From Lachnospiraceae bacterium UBA3273 (lineage in GTDB: Bacteria; Bacillota; Clostridia; Lachnospirales; Lachnospiraceae), in NCBI GenBank assembly GCA_002362385.1, contig DEUB01000023.1, positions 1 through 45,695 of the forward strand: DNA of 45,695 nt, given 5' to 3'. Under the pieces are notes generated by a model. The model made no database searches, had not been told where the DNA came from, and saw nothing but the letters and a program-made list of their open reading frames with translations. Of this stretch, positions 7,237 to 16,920 are shown in pieces. Position numbers and translations under genes: made by a program. Position 1 is the stretch's first letter; each line of letters opens with the position of its first letter.

Positions 7237-8043
7237 ATGAAAATAGGACAAAAAGAATTTGATACTGCTAACCATACATATGTAATGGGAATCCTGAATG
7301 TGACCCCTGATTCCTTTTCCGACGGCGGAAAATGGAATCATATGGACGGGGCATTATTTCATACGGAGGAGATGATAGAGGCAGGGGCGGATATCATCGA
7401 CATCGGAGGGGAATCCACAAGGCCCGGCTACAGCATTTTACCGGATGAGGAGGAGGCGGAACGGGTCATACCGGTCATAGAGGCGGTTAAAAAGCGGTTT
7501 GATATTCCCGTTTCCCTGGATACTTACAAATCCGCGGTAGCCCTTCAGGGAATTGAAGCGGGCGCGGATATGATCAATGATATCTGGGGATTAAAATACG
7601 ACGATGCCATGGGAAGCGTAATTGCTAAGTCAGGCGTGGCCTGTTGTCTTATGCACAACAGAAAGGAACCGGATTACGGCAATTATATAAACGACCTGTT
7701 AAGCGATCTGGAAGAAACCTTAGAAATTGCGGCAAGAGCCGGCATTGACAGGGAAAAGATCTGCATAGACCCGGGAGTGGGTTTCGGCAAAACCTATGAA
7801 AACAACCTTCAGATCATCAACAAACTGGAAATGCTGCATACTTTCGGACTTCCGGTCCTGTTAGGAACTTCCCGTAAGTCCGTTATAGGGCTGACGCTTA
7901 ATCTGCCGGTAACGAAACGGCTGGAAGGAACCCTTGCCACAACTGTCATCGGCGTTATGAAAGGCGCCGCGTTTGTGAGGGTGCATGATGTAAAAGAGAA
8001 CGTACTGGCGGTCCGCATGGCGGAAGCGGTCTTACACAGCTGA
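7237..8043 (+). CDS. folP: Dihydropteroate synthase
   Basis: Condenses 6-hydroxymethyl-dihydropterin pyrophosphate with p-aminobenzoate. The sulfonamide-target signatures are clear: MGILNVTPDSFSDGG, DIIDIGGESTRPG, DMINDIWG, ICIDPGVGFGKT and LLGTSRKSVIG. The start at 7237 gives 268 residues and MKIGQKEFD, a usual DHPS start, with AAAAGGA 9 nt upstream. An in-frame ATG at 7198, only 5 nt after the HD gene's stop, would add 13 residues, and its ribosome site is poor. Confidence 0.96.
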   Translation: MKIGQKEFDTANHTYVMGILNVTPDSFSDGGKWNHMDGALFHTEEMIEAGADIIDIGGESTRPGYSILPDEEEAERVIPVIEAVKKRFDIPVSLDTYKSAVALQGIEAGADMINDIWGLKYDDAMGSVIAKSGVACCLMHNRKEPDYGNYINDLLSDLEETLEIAARAGIDREKICIDPGVGFGKTYENNLQIINKLEMLHTFGLPVLLGTSRKSVIGLTLNLPVTKRLEGTLATTVIGVMKGAAFVRVHDVKENVLAVRMAEAVLHS

Positions 8044-8146
8044 ATGAAAAATCAGACCGGACGGGAAAAGGAGCTTTGCCGTGCGGCTGTCCGGGTATAA
8101 GTTATTGAACATTTGACAGGGATTTGCGAGAAAAGGAGCAGGATAA

Positions 8147-8968
8147 ATGGATAAGATTCAGGTAAAAGGCTTAAAAGTATTTGCGCATCACGGCGTGTAC
8201 CCTGAAGAATCGGCCCAGGGGCAGGATTTTTTTGTCAACGTCTGTCTGTATACGGATACGAGGCCGGCAGGAATAGCGGATGATCTGGAGCAGTCTGTGG
8301 ATTACGGCGAACTGAGCATGTTTATCGACCGCTATATGAAGGAGCACACCTATAAGCTTTTGGAATCCGTTACGGAAAATCTTGCAAGGGAAATACTTTT
8401 GCGGTATCCTAAGGCGGTTTCCGTAAAGATAAGCGTAAGCAAACCCCATGCGCCGATTCCCCTTCCTTTTGAGGAGGTCTCCGTTTCCATAGAGCGCAGC
8501 TTCCATGAGGCTTATATCGGCTTCGGCTCCAATGTGGGAGACCGGGAGGAGTATATCAGAAAAGGACTGGAAACACTGGAAAATGAAAGCGATATCTTTC
8601 TTCTTCGGACTTCAACGATCATTGAAACAGAGCCTTACGGCGGTGTGGAAATGGATCCCGTGCTAAACGGGGTGGTAAAGATAAAGACCCTTTTAACTCC
8701 CTATGAATTGTTAGCGGTTTTAAACCGGATAGAGGCGGAAGCAAAGAGAGACCGGGCAGTGCATTGGGGACCGAGAAGCCTGGATCTGGATATCCTTTTT
8801 TATGATAAGCTTATTCTGGAGGATGAATATCTTACCATTCCCCATATCGATATGAAAAACAGGACTTTTGTCCTGGAGCCTATGGCAGAGATCGCCCCGG
8901 GATTTGTCCATCCGGTATACGGAAAGACCATGGCGGATATGTTAAATGAGTTAAAGGAAAAGGGGTAG
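8147..8968 (+). CDS. folK: Bifunctional dihydroneopterin aldolase / HPPK (FolB-FolK fusion)
   Basis: A 273-residue fusion. Residues 1 to about 118 are dihydroneopterin aldolase (FolB: DKIQVKGLKVFAHHGVYPEE, VDYGEL, LLESVTENLA). From about 122 to the end is the pyrophosphokinase FolK (YIGFGSNVGDREEYI, ETEPYGG, WGPRSLDLDILFYD, IPHIDMKNRTFVLEPMAEIAP). Together they convert dihydroneopterin to the pyrophosphorylated pterin used by FolP. AAAAGGAG precedes the start. The 103 bp gap after folP can form a CCGGAC/GTCCGG stem but has no clear promoter, so it probably remains in the operon. Confidence 0.96.
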   Translation: MDKIQVKGLKVFAHHGVYPEESAQGQDFFVNVCLYTDTRPAGIADDLEQSVDYGELSMFIDRYMKEHTYKLLESVTENLAREILLRYPKAVSVKISVSKPHAPIPLPFEEVSVSIERSFHEAYIGFGSNVGDREEYIRKGLETLENESDIFLLRTSTIIETEPYGGVEMDPVLNGVVKIKTLLTPYELLAVLNRIEAEAKRDRAVHWGPRSLDLDILFYDKLILEDEYLTIPHIDMKNRTFVLEPMAEIAPGFVHPVYGKTMADMLNELKEKG

Positions 8969-8972
8969 GAAT

Positions 8973-10013
8973 ATGTCTGATAAGAAAAAATTGATCCTTG
9001 TGTTTTCGCTTGTGTTCGTCCTGCTGGGAGGCTATCTGATCTTTCAGGAGGTAAAGGTGCTCCTTTATAAGAACCCTGAAGGGACCGTGGGGAATACGGG
9101 AGGAAATATCAATAACGGCGGCCTGTTCTGCCAGGTGGGAGATAAGGTGTATTTTGCCAATCAGTATGACGACGGGACGCTGTATGTGATGAATGTGGAT
9201 GAAACGGACATCAAAAAGTTAAGCAATGCAAAGCCCATGTACATGAATGCGGACGGCACCTATCTTTATTACTTTGTAAATGATGTGGCGGCGCCTTCCG
9301 GGCTGGGCGGCTTTTCCGTCCAGATGCTGGGAATTTACCGCAGCGACCTGAAAGGGAAAAAGGCAAAATGCCTGGACAGAGCCCTTTGTACGTCCATGAA
9401 GCTGATAGATAATACCCTTTATTATGCAAGATACGACAAGGTAACAAAGACCACCCTATATCAGGTGGATATCCGCAGGGGAAAAGGAGAACAGGCTCTG
9501 GATTTTGAAATGAATCCTGCCTCCAGCTACGGAAATAAGATCTATTACAACGGAGTGGACGGCGACCATTATCTCTACAGTTATGATACGCTTACCGGCC
9601 AGACACAAATGGTGTATGACGGCAACGTATGGAGTCCCGACGCCCAGGGAGATTATATTTATTTTATGAACATTTCCGATGATTATAAGCTGTGCAGGTA
9701 TGACGCGGCAACAGGAGAGGTACAGACCCTGACTAAGGACCGGGTCGACTGCTACTTAGTCTGCGGCAGCTACATTTTTTACCAGAAAAATTCCGAAACG
9801 GAGCCTGCCATCAAGGTCATGTATACAGACGGTTCGGATCCCCGCATGATTGCGGAGGGGAATTATACCTCCATTAACGCCACTTCCAAATTCGTTTATT
9901 TTATGGGATTCGGAGAAAATGCGCCTATGTATAAGGTTTCTTTGGAGAGCGGAGATTTTCAGGTCATGACCTTTGACGCAGCCCGGGATGCGGCCGTAGA
10001 GAACGCAAAATAA
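8973..10013 (+). CDS. Membrane-anchored DUF5050-type beta-propeller protein
   Basis: 346 residues. An uncleaved N-terminal membrane segment (LILVFSLVFVLLGGYLIF, about 6-23) anchors an extracellular domain. The rest is repeated short beta blades with motifs such as GDKVYFANQYDDGTLYVMN, GTYLYYFVND, NKIYYNGVDGDHYLYSYD, GDYIYFMNISDDYKLCRYD and KFVYFMGFG. These match DUF5050-type propellers. It starts 4 nt after folBK, so it is co-transcribed, but a folate link is not evident. Ligand unknown. Confidence 0.75.
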   Translation: MSDKKKLILVFSLVFVLLGGYLIFQEVKVLLYKNPEGTVGNTGGNINNGGLFCQVGDKVYFANQYDDGTLYVMNVDETDIKKLSNAKPMYMNADGTYLYYFVNDVAAPSGLGGFSVQMLGIYRSDLKGKKAKCLDRALCTSMKLIDNTLYYARYDKVTKTTLYQVDIRRGKGEQALDFEMNPASSYGNKIYYNGVDGDHYLYSYDTLTGQTQMVYDGNVWSPDAQGDYIYFMNISDDYKLCRYDAATGEVQTLTKDRVDCYLVCGSYIFYQKNSETEPAIKVMYTDGSDPRMIAEGNYTSINATSKFVYFMGFGENAPMYKVSLESGDFQVMTFDAARDAAVENAK

Positions 10014-10030
10014 GTTTGGAGTAGGATGAT

Positions 10031-11170
10031 ATGGAAACGAAAAATCTGGATTTACAGAAGCTGAGAAACGAAATTGATAAGATCGACAAAGAGATCGTCG
10101 CCCTTTATGAAAGCAGGATGGATATCTGCAGCCGGGTGGCGGAATATAAAATAGAAACGGGAAAAAAGGTTTTTGACAGGGTCAGGGAAGAGGAGAAGAT
10201 CAGGAAAGTCAAATCCTTAACCTCCAATGAATTTAACAGCCGCGCCGTTGAAGAACTGTTTGAACAGATCATGTCGGTAAGCAGGAAGCTCCAATATAAG
10301 CTTTTGGCAGAGCATGGCAGCATGGGACGGCTTCCCTTCATGGGCGTGGATACCCTTAAGGAAGGCAAGGTAAGAGTGGTGTTCCAGGGAGCGGAGGGCG
10401 CTTATTCCCAGGCGGCCATGATGCAGTATTTCGGGGATGAAGTAGACAGCTTCCATGTGGATACTTTCCGGGATGCCATGAGCGCTATCGAAGAGGGAAG
10501 CGCGGACTTTGCGGTGCTGCCCATTGAAAATTCCACAGCAGGGATAGTAAGCGATATCTATGACCTAATGGTAGAGTTTGAGAACTATATCGTAGGAGAG
10601 CAGATCATTAAGATCGAGCATTGTCTCCTTGGCATACCCGGCAGCAGGATCGAGGATATCCGGACGGTCTATTCCCATCCCCAGTCCTTAATGCAGAGCG
10701 CCAGGTTTTTAAGCCAGTACGGATGGAAACAGATCAGTATGCAGAACAATGCCTTTGCGGCAAAAAAGGTAGTGGAGGACCAGGACAGATCCCAGGCGGC
10801 CGTTGCCAGCGCCTATGCAGGGGAAATATACGGGCTGGAGGTTTTGAAAAGAGGCGTGAACCAGTCCGATACCAATTCCACCAGATTTATTATCGTGACC
10901 AATCAGAAGGTATTTTTAAAGGATGCAAAGAAGATCAGCATCTGTTTTGAGATCCCTCATGAAAGCGGCTCTCTCTATCACATGCTTTCGCATTTTATTT
11001 ACAACAATCTGAATTTATGCAAGATCGAAAGCCGCCCCATTGAGGACAGGAACTGGGAATACCGGTTCTTTGTGGATTTCGAAGGAAATCTGGCTGACGG
11101 GGCGGTCAAGAACGCCCTGCGGGGCCTGCGGGATGAGGCCAGAAATATGAAGATCCTCGGAAATTATTAA
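10031..11170 (+). CDS. pheA: Bifunctional chorismate mutase / prephenate dehydratase
   Basis: The P-protein of phenylalanine synthesis, 379 residues. The AroQ chorismate mutase domain is at about 6-90 (LRNEIDKIDKEIVALYESR, RVAEYK, KKVFDRVREEEKI). Prephenate dehydratase is at about 115-295 (VVFQGAEGAYSQAAM, PIENSTAGIVSDIYDLM, YSHPQSLMQ, and NSTRFIIVT with the catalytic TRF). A C-terminal ACT domain for phenylalanine feedback is at about 300-375 (ISICFEIPHESGSLYHML, ESRPIEDRNWEYRFFVDFEG). It sits 17 nt downstream of the DUF5050 gene, and no T-box leader is seen. Confidence 0.96.
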   Translation: METKNLDLQKLRNEIDKIDKEIVALYESRMDICSRVAEYKIETGKKVFDRVREEEKIRKVKSLTSNEFNSRAVEELFEQIMSVSRKLQYKLLAEHGSMGRLPFMGVDTLKEGKVRVVFQGAEGAYSQAAMMQYFGDEVDSFHVDTFRDAMSAIEEGSADFAVLPIENSTAGIVSDIYDLMVEFENYIVGEQIIKIEHCLLGIPGSRIEDIRTVYSHPQSLMQSARFLSQYGWKQISMQNNAFAAKKVVEDQDRSQAAVASAYAGEIYGLEVLKRGVNQSDTNSTRFIIVTNQKVFLKDAKKISICFEIPHESGSLYHMLSHFIYNNLNLCKIESRPIEDRNWEYRFFVDFEGNLADGAVKNALRGLRDEARNMKILGNY

Positions 11171-11276
11171 AAGCGCAGGTAAAAACAGACGGAAAAGTGA
11201 AAGTAATTGCAGAAGAGGAAAAGACAAAAAAAGCAAAAACAGGGAAAGAAATGACGCGGGCAGAAAGGAAGGAAAT

Positions 11277-12818
11277 ATGGCGGTTAAGACATTTGCGGCA
11301 ATTGATGTTGGCTCTTACGAGCTGTCTATGAAAATATTTGAGATCTCGCAAAAATCCGGCATCCGCGAGATCGATTGTATCAGGCACAGGATCGCCCTGG
11401 GGCTGGATTCATACACTACGGGAAAAATTACCGTGGAAAAGCTGGATGAGCTTTCCGAGGTTTTGCGGGAATTTGGCCGGATCATGAGATCCTACAAAGT
11501 GGACGATTACAAGGCCTATGGAACGAGCGCCATCAGGGAGACCAGAAATACCATGATCGTCCTTGACCAGATCAAGAACCGGACGGGGATTTCGGTGGAA
11601 GCCATCAGCAATTCCGAGCAGCGATTCCTTGATTATAAGGCGGTTGCCACGAGAGGAAAGGAATTTGACGACTGCATTGAAGGCGGAACGGCTATTTTGG
11701 ACATCGGCGGCGGAAGCATACAGATATCCCTTTTTGAAAACGACACTCTGGTAACCACCCAGAACATGCGCCTTGGCGTTATGAGAATGAGGGAGAAGCT
11801 GGAGGCCCTTTCTCCCAAACCCATGCAGTATGAGAAGCTGATCGAAGAGGTGGTAAACAACCAGTTTTCCCTGTTTAAGAAGTTTTATTTAAAGGACAGG
11901 GAAATACAGAATCTGATCATTATAGACGACTACATTTCCCCGGTATTGCAAAAGAAAGAAATCTGCAGGGAACGGGGCAATATGGATAATGAGAAATTTA
12001 TGGAGTTTTACGATGAGATCTTTCACAAAAATCCGGGAGAGATCAGCAGATGGCTGGAAATTTCCGAAGAGCACGCATCCCTTTTGTTCCATAGCGCGGT
12101 TTTGACCAAGCGGATCATGGAAGTGCTGGAGGCCAAACACATCTGGGCGCCGGGTGTTTCCATCTGTGACGGGATCGCCTATGAATACGCCCAGCAGAAT
12201 AAGCTGCTTTTGGAGGTCCATGATTTTGAACAGGACATCATTGCATCTACGGCCAATATCAGCAAGAGATATATGTGCAGCAGAAAACGGAACGAGATCA
12301 TGGAGCACCTTGCCCTTTCCATATTTGATACCATGAAAAAAATACACGGTCTTTCAAAAAGAGAACGTCTTCTTTTGCAGATCGCGGCCCAGTTAAACGA
12401 CTGCGGCAAATATATATCCCAGATCGATGTGGGGGAATGCAGCTTCCGCATTATCATGGCAACGGAGATCATCGGCCTGTCCCATGCGGAGCGGGAGATC
12501 GTTGCATATGTGGCAAAATATAATCGGGATGAATTCGAGTATTACGAGGCCTTGAGTGAAAAGACTACCATAAGCAGGGAGGCTTATCTGATCATCGCCA
12601 AGCTGACGGCTATTTTAAGGGTTGCCAACGGACTGGACCGGAGCCATAAGCAGAAATTTAAAGAGGTTAAAACGGTTTTAAAGGATAATGAGCTGATCAT
12701 CAGTGTGGACACTGCAGAGGATATTACGCTGGAAAAGGGACTTCTTACCACAAGGGCAGAATTTTTTGAAGAGGTATACAGCGTAAGGCCGGTCATTAAG
12801 CAGAAACGTCATGTATAG
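11277..12818 (+). CDS. ppx: Exopolyphosphatase / GppA-type phosphatase with C-terminal HD-like domain
   Basis: 513 residues. The N-terminal actin-like phosphatase has the expected loops: AAIDVGSYELSMKIFEI, YGTSAIRETRN and AILDIGGGSIQISLFEN. From about residue 300 there is an HD-related helical domain (HLALSIFDTMKKIHGLSKRE, LLLQIAAQLNDCGKYIS) in which the HD pair is degraded to ND. The family hydrolyses terminal phosphate from polyphosphate or pppGpp. The gene is directly followed by ppk, whose ribosome site overlaps this stop codon, so the two opposing activities are co-expressed. Confidence 0.9.
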   Translation: MAVKTFAAIDVGSYELSMKIFEISQKSGIREIDCIRHRIALGLDSYTTGKITVEKLDELSEVLREFGRIMRSYKVDDYKAYGTSAIRETRNTMIVLDQIKNRTGISVEAISNSEQRFLDYKAVATRGKEFDDCIEGGTAILDIGGGSIQISLFENDTLVTTQNMRLGVMRMREKLEALSPKPMQYEKLIEEVVNNQFSLFKKFYLKDREIQNLIIIDDYISPVLQKKEICRERGNMDNEKFMEFYDEIFHKNPGEISRWLEISEEHASLLFHSAVLTKRIMEVLEAKHIWAPGVSICDGIAYEYAQQNKLLLEVHDFEQDIIASTANISKRYMCSRKRNEIMEHLALSIFDTMKKIHGLSKRERLLLQIAAQLNDCGKYISQIDVGECSFRIIMATEIIGLSHAEREIVAYVAKYNRDEFEYYEALSEKTTISREAYLIIAKLTAILRVANGLDRSHKQKFKEVKTVLKDNELIISVDTAEDITLEKGLLTTRAEFFEEVYSVRPVIKQKRHV

Positions 12819-12829
12819 GAGGAATGATT

Positions 12830-15022
12830 ATGTCGGAAACAGTGGATTATTTGAAGCCTGAATATTATGACAACAGGGAATTGAGCTGGCTGAAATTTGA
12901 TTACCGTATATTGAGCGAGGCAAGGGATAAGACGAATCCGCTTTTTGAGCGTTTGAAGTTCCTTAGCATTACCGCCTCCAATCTGGATGAGTTTTTTATG
13001 GTAAGGGTCGCTTCCTTAAAGGATATGGTCCATGCGGGCTATGAAAAGGAAGACATAGCGGGGATGACGCCCAAAAAGCAGCTCTTTGCCATTAACGAGG
13101 ATACCCACAGGTTGGTCAACCTTCAGTATTCCACCTATAACAGAAGCCTTGTGCCTTTATTAAAGCAGCAGGGCGTGCACATGATCGCCCATCACGAAAG
13201 CCTGAATAAAAAGCAGGGGGCTTTTGTTGATAAATATTTTGAGGATAATGTGTATCCGGTGCTGACACCCATGGCGGTGGATTCCTCCAGACCTTTTCCC
13301 CTTATCAGGAATAAGTCGCTGAACTTAGGTGCCCTTGTCAAGAAAAAGCTGGATAAAGTGGATAAGGCAAAGGGAGAAAAGGCAGAAAAGGGGAAAGACG
13401 AGAAAGGAAAGGAAGATAAGAACCGGGAAGTGGAATTCGCTACGGTACAGGTGCCGAGCGTCCTGCCCAGGGTGGTGGAAATTCCCGATGAAAAAGAACG
13501 GGTTTTCATTTTTTTGGAAGAGATCATAGAAAGAAACATTGAAAAGCTGTTTTTGAATTATGACGTATTGTGCATTCATCCCTTCCGTATCATGAGAAAT
13601 GCGGACTTAAGCATCGGAGAGGATGAGGCGGAGGATTTATTAAAGGAGATCGAGAAGCAGTTAAAGAAAAGACAATGGGGCGAGGCGATCCGTTTAGAGG
13701 TTGAGGAAGGGATCGATAAAGCGCTTTTAAAAATGATCCGGAAGGAACTGAAGATCTCCGAGGAGGATATTTATTATATTAACGGTCCCCTGGATCTGAC
13801 CGTGCTTATGAAGCTTTACGGTACGGAGGGCTTTGAACATTTGAAGGAAGAGCCTTATACGCCCCAGCCGGTGCCGGAGCTTCCTGTTGACTGCGACATT
13901 TTTGAAGAGATCAGGAAAAGGGATATTTTGTTGCACCACCCCTATCAGACTTTTACGCCGGTTGTGGATTTTATTAAGACGGCGGCAAAAGACCCTTCAG
14001 TACTGGCCATCAAGCAGACTCTTTACAGGGTCAGCGGCAATTCCCCTATTATCGCGGCCTTAGCCCAGGCAGCGGAAAACGGCAAGCAGGTTTCCGTTCT
14101 GGTAGAGTTAAAGGCGAGATTTGACGAGGAGAATAATATCGTTTGGGCGAAGATGCTGGAGAAGGCAGGCGTTCACGTTATTTACGGCCTGGTGGGCTTA
14201 AAGACCCACAGCAAGATCACTCTTGTGGTCAGAAAAGAAGAAGACGGCATCAGGCGGTATGTGCATCTGGGAACCGGTAATTATAATGACGCCACGGCAA
14301 AGCTGTATACGGATCTGGGGCTTTTGACCTGCAGGGAAGATATAGGAGAAGACGCTACGGCGGTATTTAACATGCTTTCCGGTTACTCGGAGCCAAGAAG
14401 CTGGAACAAGCTTTCCTTAGCGCCTCTTTGGTTAAAGGACCGCTTTGTTTATATGATAGAAAGGGAAATGAGGTTTGCCAAAGAGGGGATGGAAGCGAGG
14501 ATCGTGGCGAAAATGAATTCTCTCTGCGACCAGGAAATTATCAGCGCCCTTTATGCGGCAAGCGCTGCCGGAGTAAAGATCGACCTGATCGTCAGGGGTA
14601 TCTGCTGCTTAAAGACCGGGATCCCCGGCGTTTCGGAAAATATTACCGTCCGTTCCATAGTGGGGACGTTTTTGGAGCATAGCAGGATATTCTATTTTGA
14701 AAACGGCGGAGAAGGGGAATACTATCTTTCCAGTGCAGACTGGATGCCCCGCAACCTGCGGCGCAGGGTGGAGATCCTCTTTCCGGTGGAACAGCCGGAT
14801 TTAAGGGAAAGGATCGCCCATATTTTGGAATGCCTGCAGAAGGATACCCTAAAGGCCCAGATCTTAAAGCCTGACGGTTCCTATGAAAAGGTGGACAAAA
14901 GAGGAAAGGAATCATTCGGAGCCCAGAGATACTTTTGTGAAGAAGCAAAGGCTTTCACAAAAGCTATGGAAGGGGATATTTTAAAGGAGCGGGTATTTAT
15001 CCCGGAAATGCATCATGAGTAA
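12830..15022 (+). CDS. ppk1: Polyphosphate kinase 1
   Basis: Polymerises ATP gamma-phosphate into polyphosphate. The start at 12830 is 7 nt after AGGAGG (12817-12822); an ATG at 12824 is too close to that site. The protein is 730 residues. The N domain has NRELSWLKFDYRILSEA and ASNLDEFFMVRVASL. The middle domain has HHPYQTFTPVVDFI and VLAIKQTLYRVSG. The catalytic histidine is in GLKTHSKITLVVR, followed by VHLGTGNYND. A Lys/Glu-rich low-complexity insertion of about 27 residues lies near 170-196. The 3' end overlaps the next gene by 8 nt. Confidence 0.95.
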   Translation: MSETVDYLKPEYYDNRELSWLKFDYRILSEARDKTNPLFERLKFLSITASNLDEFFMVRVASLKDMVHAGYEKEDIAGMTPKKQLFAINEDTHRLVNLQYSTYNRSLVPLLKQQGVHMIAHHESLNKKQGAFVDKYFEDNVYPVLTPMAVDSSRPFPLIRNKSLNLGALVKKKLDKVDKAKGEKAEKGKDEKGKEDKNREVEFATVQVPSVLPRVVEIPDEKERVFIFLEEIIERNIEKLFLNYDVLCIHPFRIMRNADLSIGEDEAEDLLKEIEKQLKKRQWGEAIRLEVEEGIDKALLKMIRKELKISEEDIYYINGPLDLTVLMKLYGTEGFEHLKEEPYTPQPVPELPVDCDIFEEIRKRDILLHHPYQTFTPVVDFIKTAAKDPSVLAIKQTLYRVSGNSPIIAALAQAAENGKQVSVLVELKARFDEENNIVWAKMLEKAGVHVIYGLVGLKTHSKITLVVRKEEDGIRRYVHLGTGNYNDATAKLYTDLGLLTCREDIGEDATAVFNMLSGYSEPRSWNKLSLAPLWLKDRFVYMIEREMRFAKEGMEARIVAKMNSLCDQEIISALYAASAAGVKIDLIVRGICCLKTGIPGVSENITVRSIVGTFLEHSRIFYFENGGEGEYYLSSADWMPRNLRRRVEILFPVEQPDLRERIAHILECLQKDTLKAQILKPDGSYEKVDKRGKESFGAQRYFCEEAKAFTKAMEGDILKERVFIPEMHHE

Positions 15023-15668
15023 AAAAGCAGTGATATTTGATCTGGACGGAACCCTTACGGATACATTGAAATCCATCTGGAAGTCGGCAAATCTTGCCCT
15101 TGCGGATGTGGGACTGCCTCCCTTTGATATAGACCGTTACCGGTATTTTGTAGGGGATGGAGCTGCAGAGCTGGTAAAAAGGGCGCTGATCGCGGATGGA
15201 GATAAGGAGCTTGTTCTTTTTGATAAAATGTCGGAGAGCTACCGGAAACATTTTGAAAAGTACGTGAATTATGAAGTCAGGCCATACGAAGGCATCCGGG
15301 AACTGTTGCATGCCCTGAAGGAAAAAGGGATCTTACTGGCAGTCAATTCCAATAAGCCGCAGGATCGGACCGTCAATGTGATTGAAGAAAATTTCGGAAA
15401 AGGAACCTTTGACATCCTTGTGGGGCAGAGCGATGAGCGCGCCAGAAAGCCTGCGCCGGACGGCGTGTTCCATATCATGGAACGGTTAGGGCTTATGAAA
15501 GATGAAGTCATCTATCTGGGAGACACCTGCGTGGATATGAAAACGGGCAGATCGGCGGGCGTTTTTACCATAGGCGCTTTGTGGGGATTCCGTGACAGAC
15601 AGGAATTGGAGGAAAACCATGCGGACGCCATCATTGCACATCCTATGGAGCTGTTGGAGTATTTGTAG
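15015..15668 (+). CDS. HAD hydrolase, phosphoglycolate phosphatase-like
   Basis: A 217-residue HAD family member with a helical cap. The nucleophile loop is IFDLDGTLTDTL (N-terminus), motif II is LLAVNSNK, the lysine is in ARKPAPDG, and motif IV is YLGDTCVDMKTGRSAG. The architecture resembles Gph/PpaX, which hydrolyse phosphoglycolate or pyrophosphate. Pyrophosphatase activity would suit the ppk neighbourhood but cannot be read from sequence. It overlaps ppk by 8 nt. Confidence 0.85.
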   Translation: MSKKAVIFDLDGTLTDTLKSIWKSANLALADVGLPPFDIDRYRYFVGDGAAELVKRALIADGDKELVLFDKMSESYRKHFEKYVNYEVRPYEGIRELLHALKEKGILLAVNSNKPQDRTVNVIEENFGKGTFDILVGQSDERARKPAPDGVFHIMERLGLMKDEVIYLGDTCVDMKTGRSAGVFTIGALWGFRDRQELEENHADAIIAHPMELLEYL

Positions 15669-15723
15669 GACGGAAGCCGATAGGAAAAGCGTTTGTTTTT
15701 CCGGCACATGATGAGGAGATATT

Positions 15724-16548
15724 ATGAAAAGCAGAATAAAATTGATCGCAACGGATGTCGACGGGACTTTGGTTAAGGATTCCTCCAGAGAAGTTTATGA
15801 TGAAATGATAGAGGTTATCCGTAGCTTACGGGATGCGGGAATTCATTTTGTCATAGCCAGCGGCAGGCAGTATGGAAGCATCCGCAAAATGTTTGAGCAC
15901 ACAGAGCGAAAGCTTTGTTATATTGCGGAGAACGGGGCGCATATTATTGTAAACGGGGAGAATTTCTCCGTGACGAAAATGAACAGAGACTACGTGGAAG
16001 AAATTATGGCGGATTTGAGAGGCCTGTATTCTGAAGGCTGCCATGTGGTGGCGTCTACGGCAAACGGGTGTTACTTAGAATCGAAGGATGAAGCTTTCAT
16101 TCATCTGATTTCGGAAGAATACCGCAACGATGTGACGCTGACCGAGGATATTTTAAAGGCGGACGCCGACATTATCAAGCTGGCCGTTTACAAAAAAGGA
16201 ACGATCCGTTCCATAGGAGAATCCGTTCTGATCCCTAAATGGCAGGACAAAGTAAAAGTGACCATGGCGGGAGAAGAATGGGTTGACTTTATGGATAAAA
16301 GTGTGGATAAGGGCAATGCTTTAAAGAAGATCCAGGAATATTTTCATATCAGCAGAGAAGAGACCATGGTCTTTGGGGATAATAACAACGATCTGGGAAT
16401 GATCCTTTCGGCAGAAGAGAGTTATGCCGTGGAAAACGCCGTGGGGGAGTTGAAAACCAAAGCAAAGCATATCTGCCCGGATTATACGAAAAAAGGAGTC
16501 TGTCAGGTGTTAAGACAATTGCTGGATGAACGTGGCAAACAGGAATGA
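15724..16548 (+). CDS. Cof-type HAD-IIB phosphatase
   Basis: 274 residues with the Cof/HAD-IIB pattern: LIATDVDGTLVKD at the N-terminus, FVIASGRQYGSI, IAENGAHI, then the substrate lysine in SVDKGNALKKI and MVFGDNNNDLGMI. These are cytosolic sugar-phosphate or cofactor phosphatases of broad specificity. A GAGGAG site precedes the ATG. It is probably the penultimate gene of the long plus-strand run. Three other HAD modules occur in this window, so substrate assignment by context is unreliable. Confidence 0.88.
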   Translation: MKSRIKLIATDVDGTLVKDSSREVYDEMIEVIRSLRDAGIHFVIASGRQYGSIRKMFEHTERKLCYIAENGAHIIVNGENFSVTKMNRDYVEEIMADLRGLYSEGCHVVASTANGCYLESKDEAFIHLISEEYRNDVTLTEDILKADADIIKLAVYKKGTIRSIGESVLIPKWQDKVKVTMAGEEWVDFMDKSVDKGNALKKIQEYFHISREETMVFGDNNNDLGMILSAEESYAVENAVGELKTKAKHICPDYTKKGVCQVLRQLLDERGKQE

Positions 16549-16656
16549 TCTTAAGCCCGGGCGGCGTTTGGATTATTCAAACGGCAAAAATTATGCAGGA
16601 ACGTTATGGGAGAAAGGATGCTCCATGTGGGAGAAATCGGAAAGGAGGAGTGCGGT

Positions 16657-16920
16657 ATGCCTGATTTTGATGATGAAGTAGTAAAATGTTTTCTGGAAAA
16701 GCAGCTAAAACTTTTTCCGGAGCCTGTGGCGGAAAGTATGGAAGAGGCCCAGAATTTTCTGGAAGAATGCATGGCGGTCGTGGTAAATTCCCCGAAAGAG
16801 GTATGGGAGTACTTCGATGAAGAAGGCGTCGATGTGGAAGGAATGGATGAGGAAGATATTCTGGATGCGGATGAGGTCTTTGAAGTGGGGGACGGAAGGT
16901 ACTTGATCGTGGAGGGATGA
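16657..16920 (+). CDS. Small acidic hypothetical protein
   Basis: 87 residues, strongly acidic. The start at 16657 follows AAAGGAGGAG closely; an upstream frame from 16606 has no ribosome site. The sequence (MPDFDDEVVKCFLEKQLKLF, EEAQNFLEECMAVV, SPKEVWEYFDEEGVD, EVFEVGDGRYLIVEG) has no signal peptide or membrane segment and no domain I recognise. It ends immediately before giant palindrome 1, whose left arm begins at the next base and must be part of its 3' untranslated region. Confidence 0.7.
   Translation: MPDFDDEVVKCFLEKQLKLFPEPVAESMEEAQNFLEECMAVVVNSPKEVWEYFDEEGVDVEGMDEEDILDADEVFEVGDGRYLIVEG

Noticed and set aside
8044..8146. Promoter or riboswitch between folP and folBK
   Set aside because: Only a CCGGAC/GTCCGG stem is visible, with no convincing -35/-10 pair.
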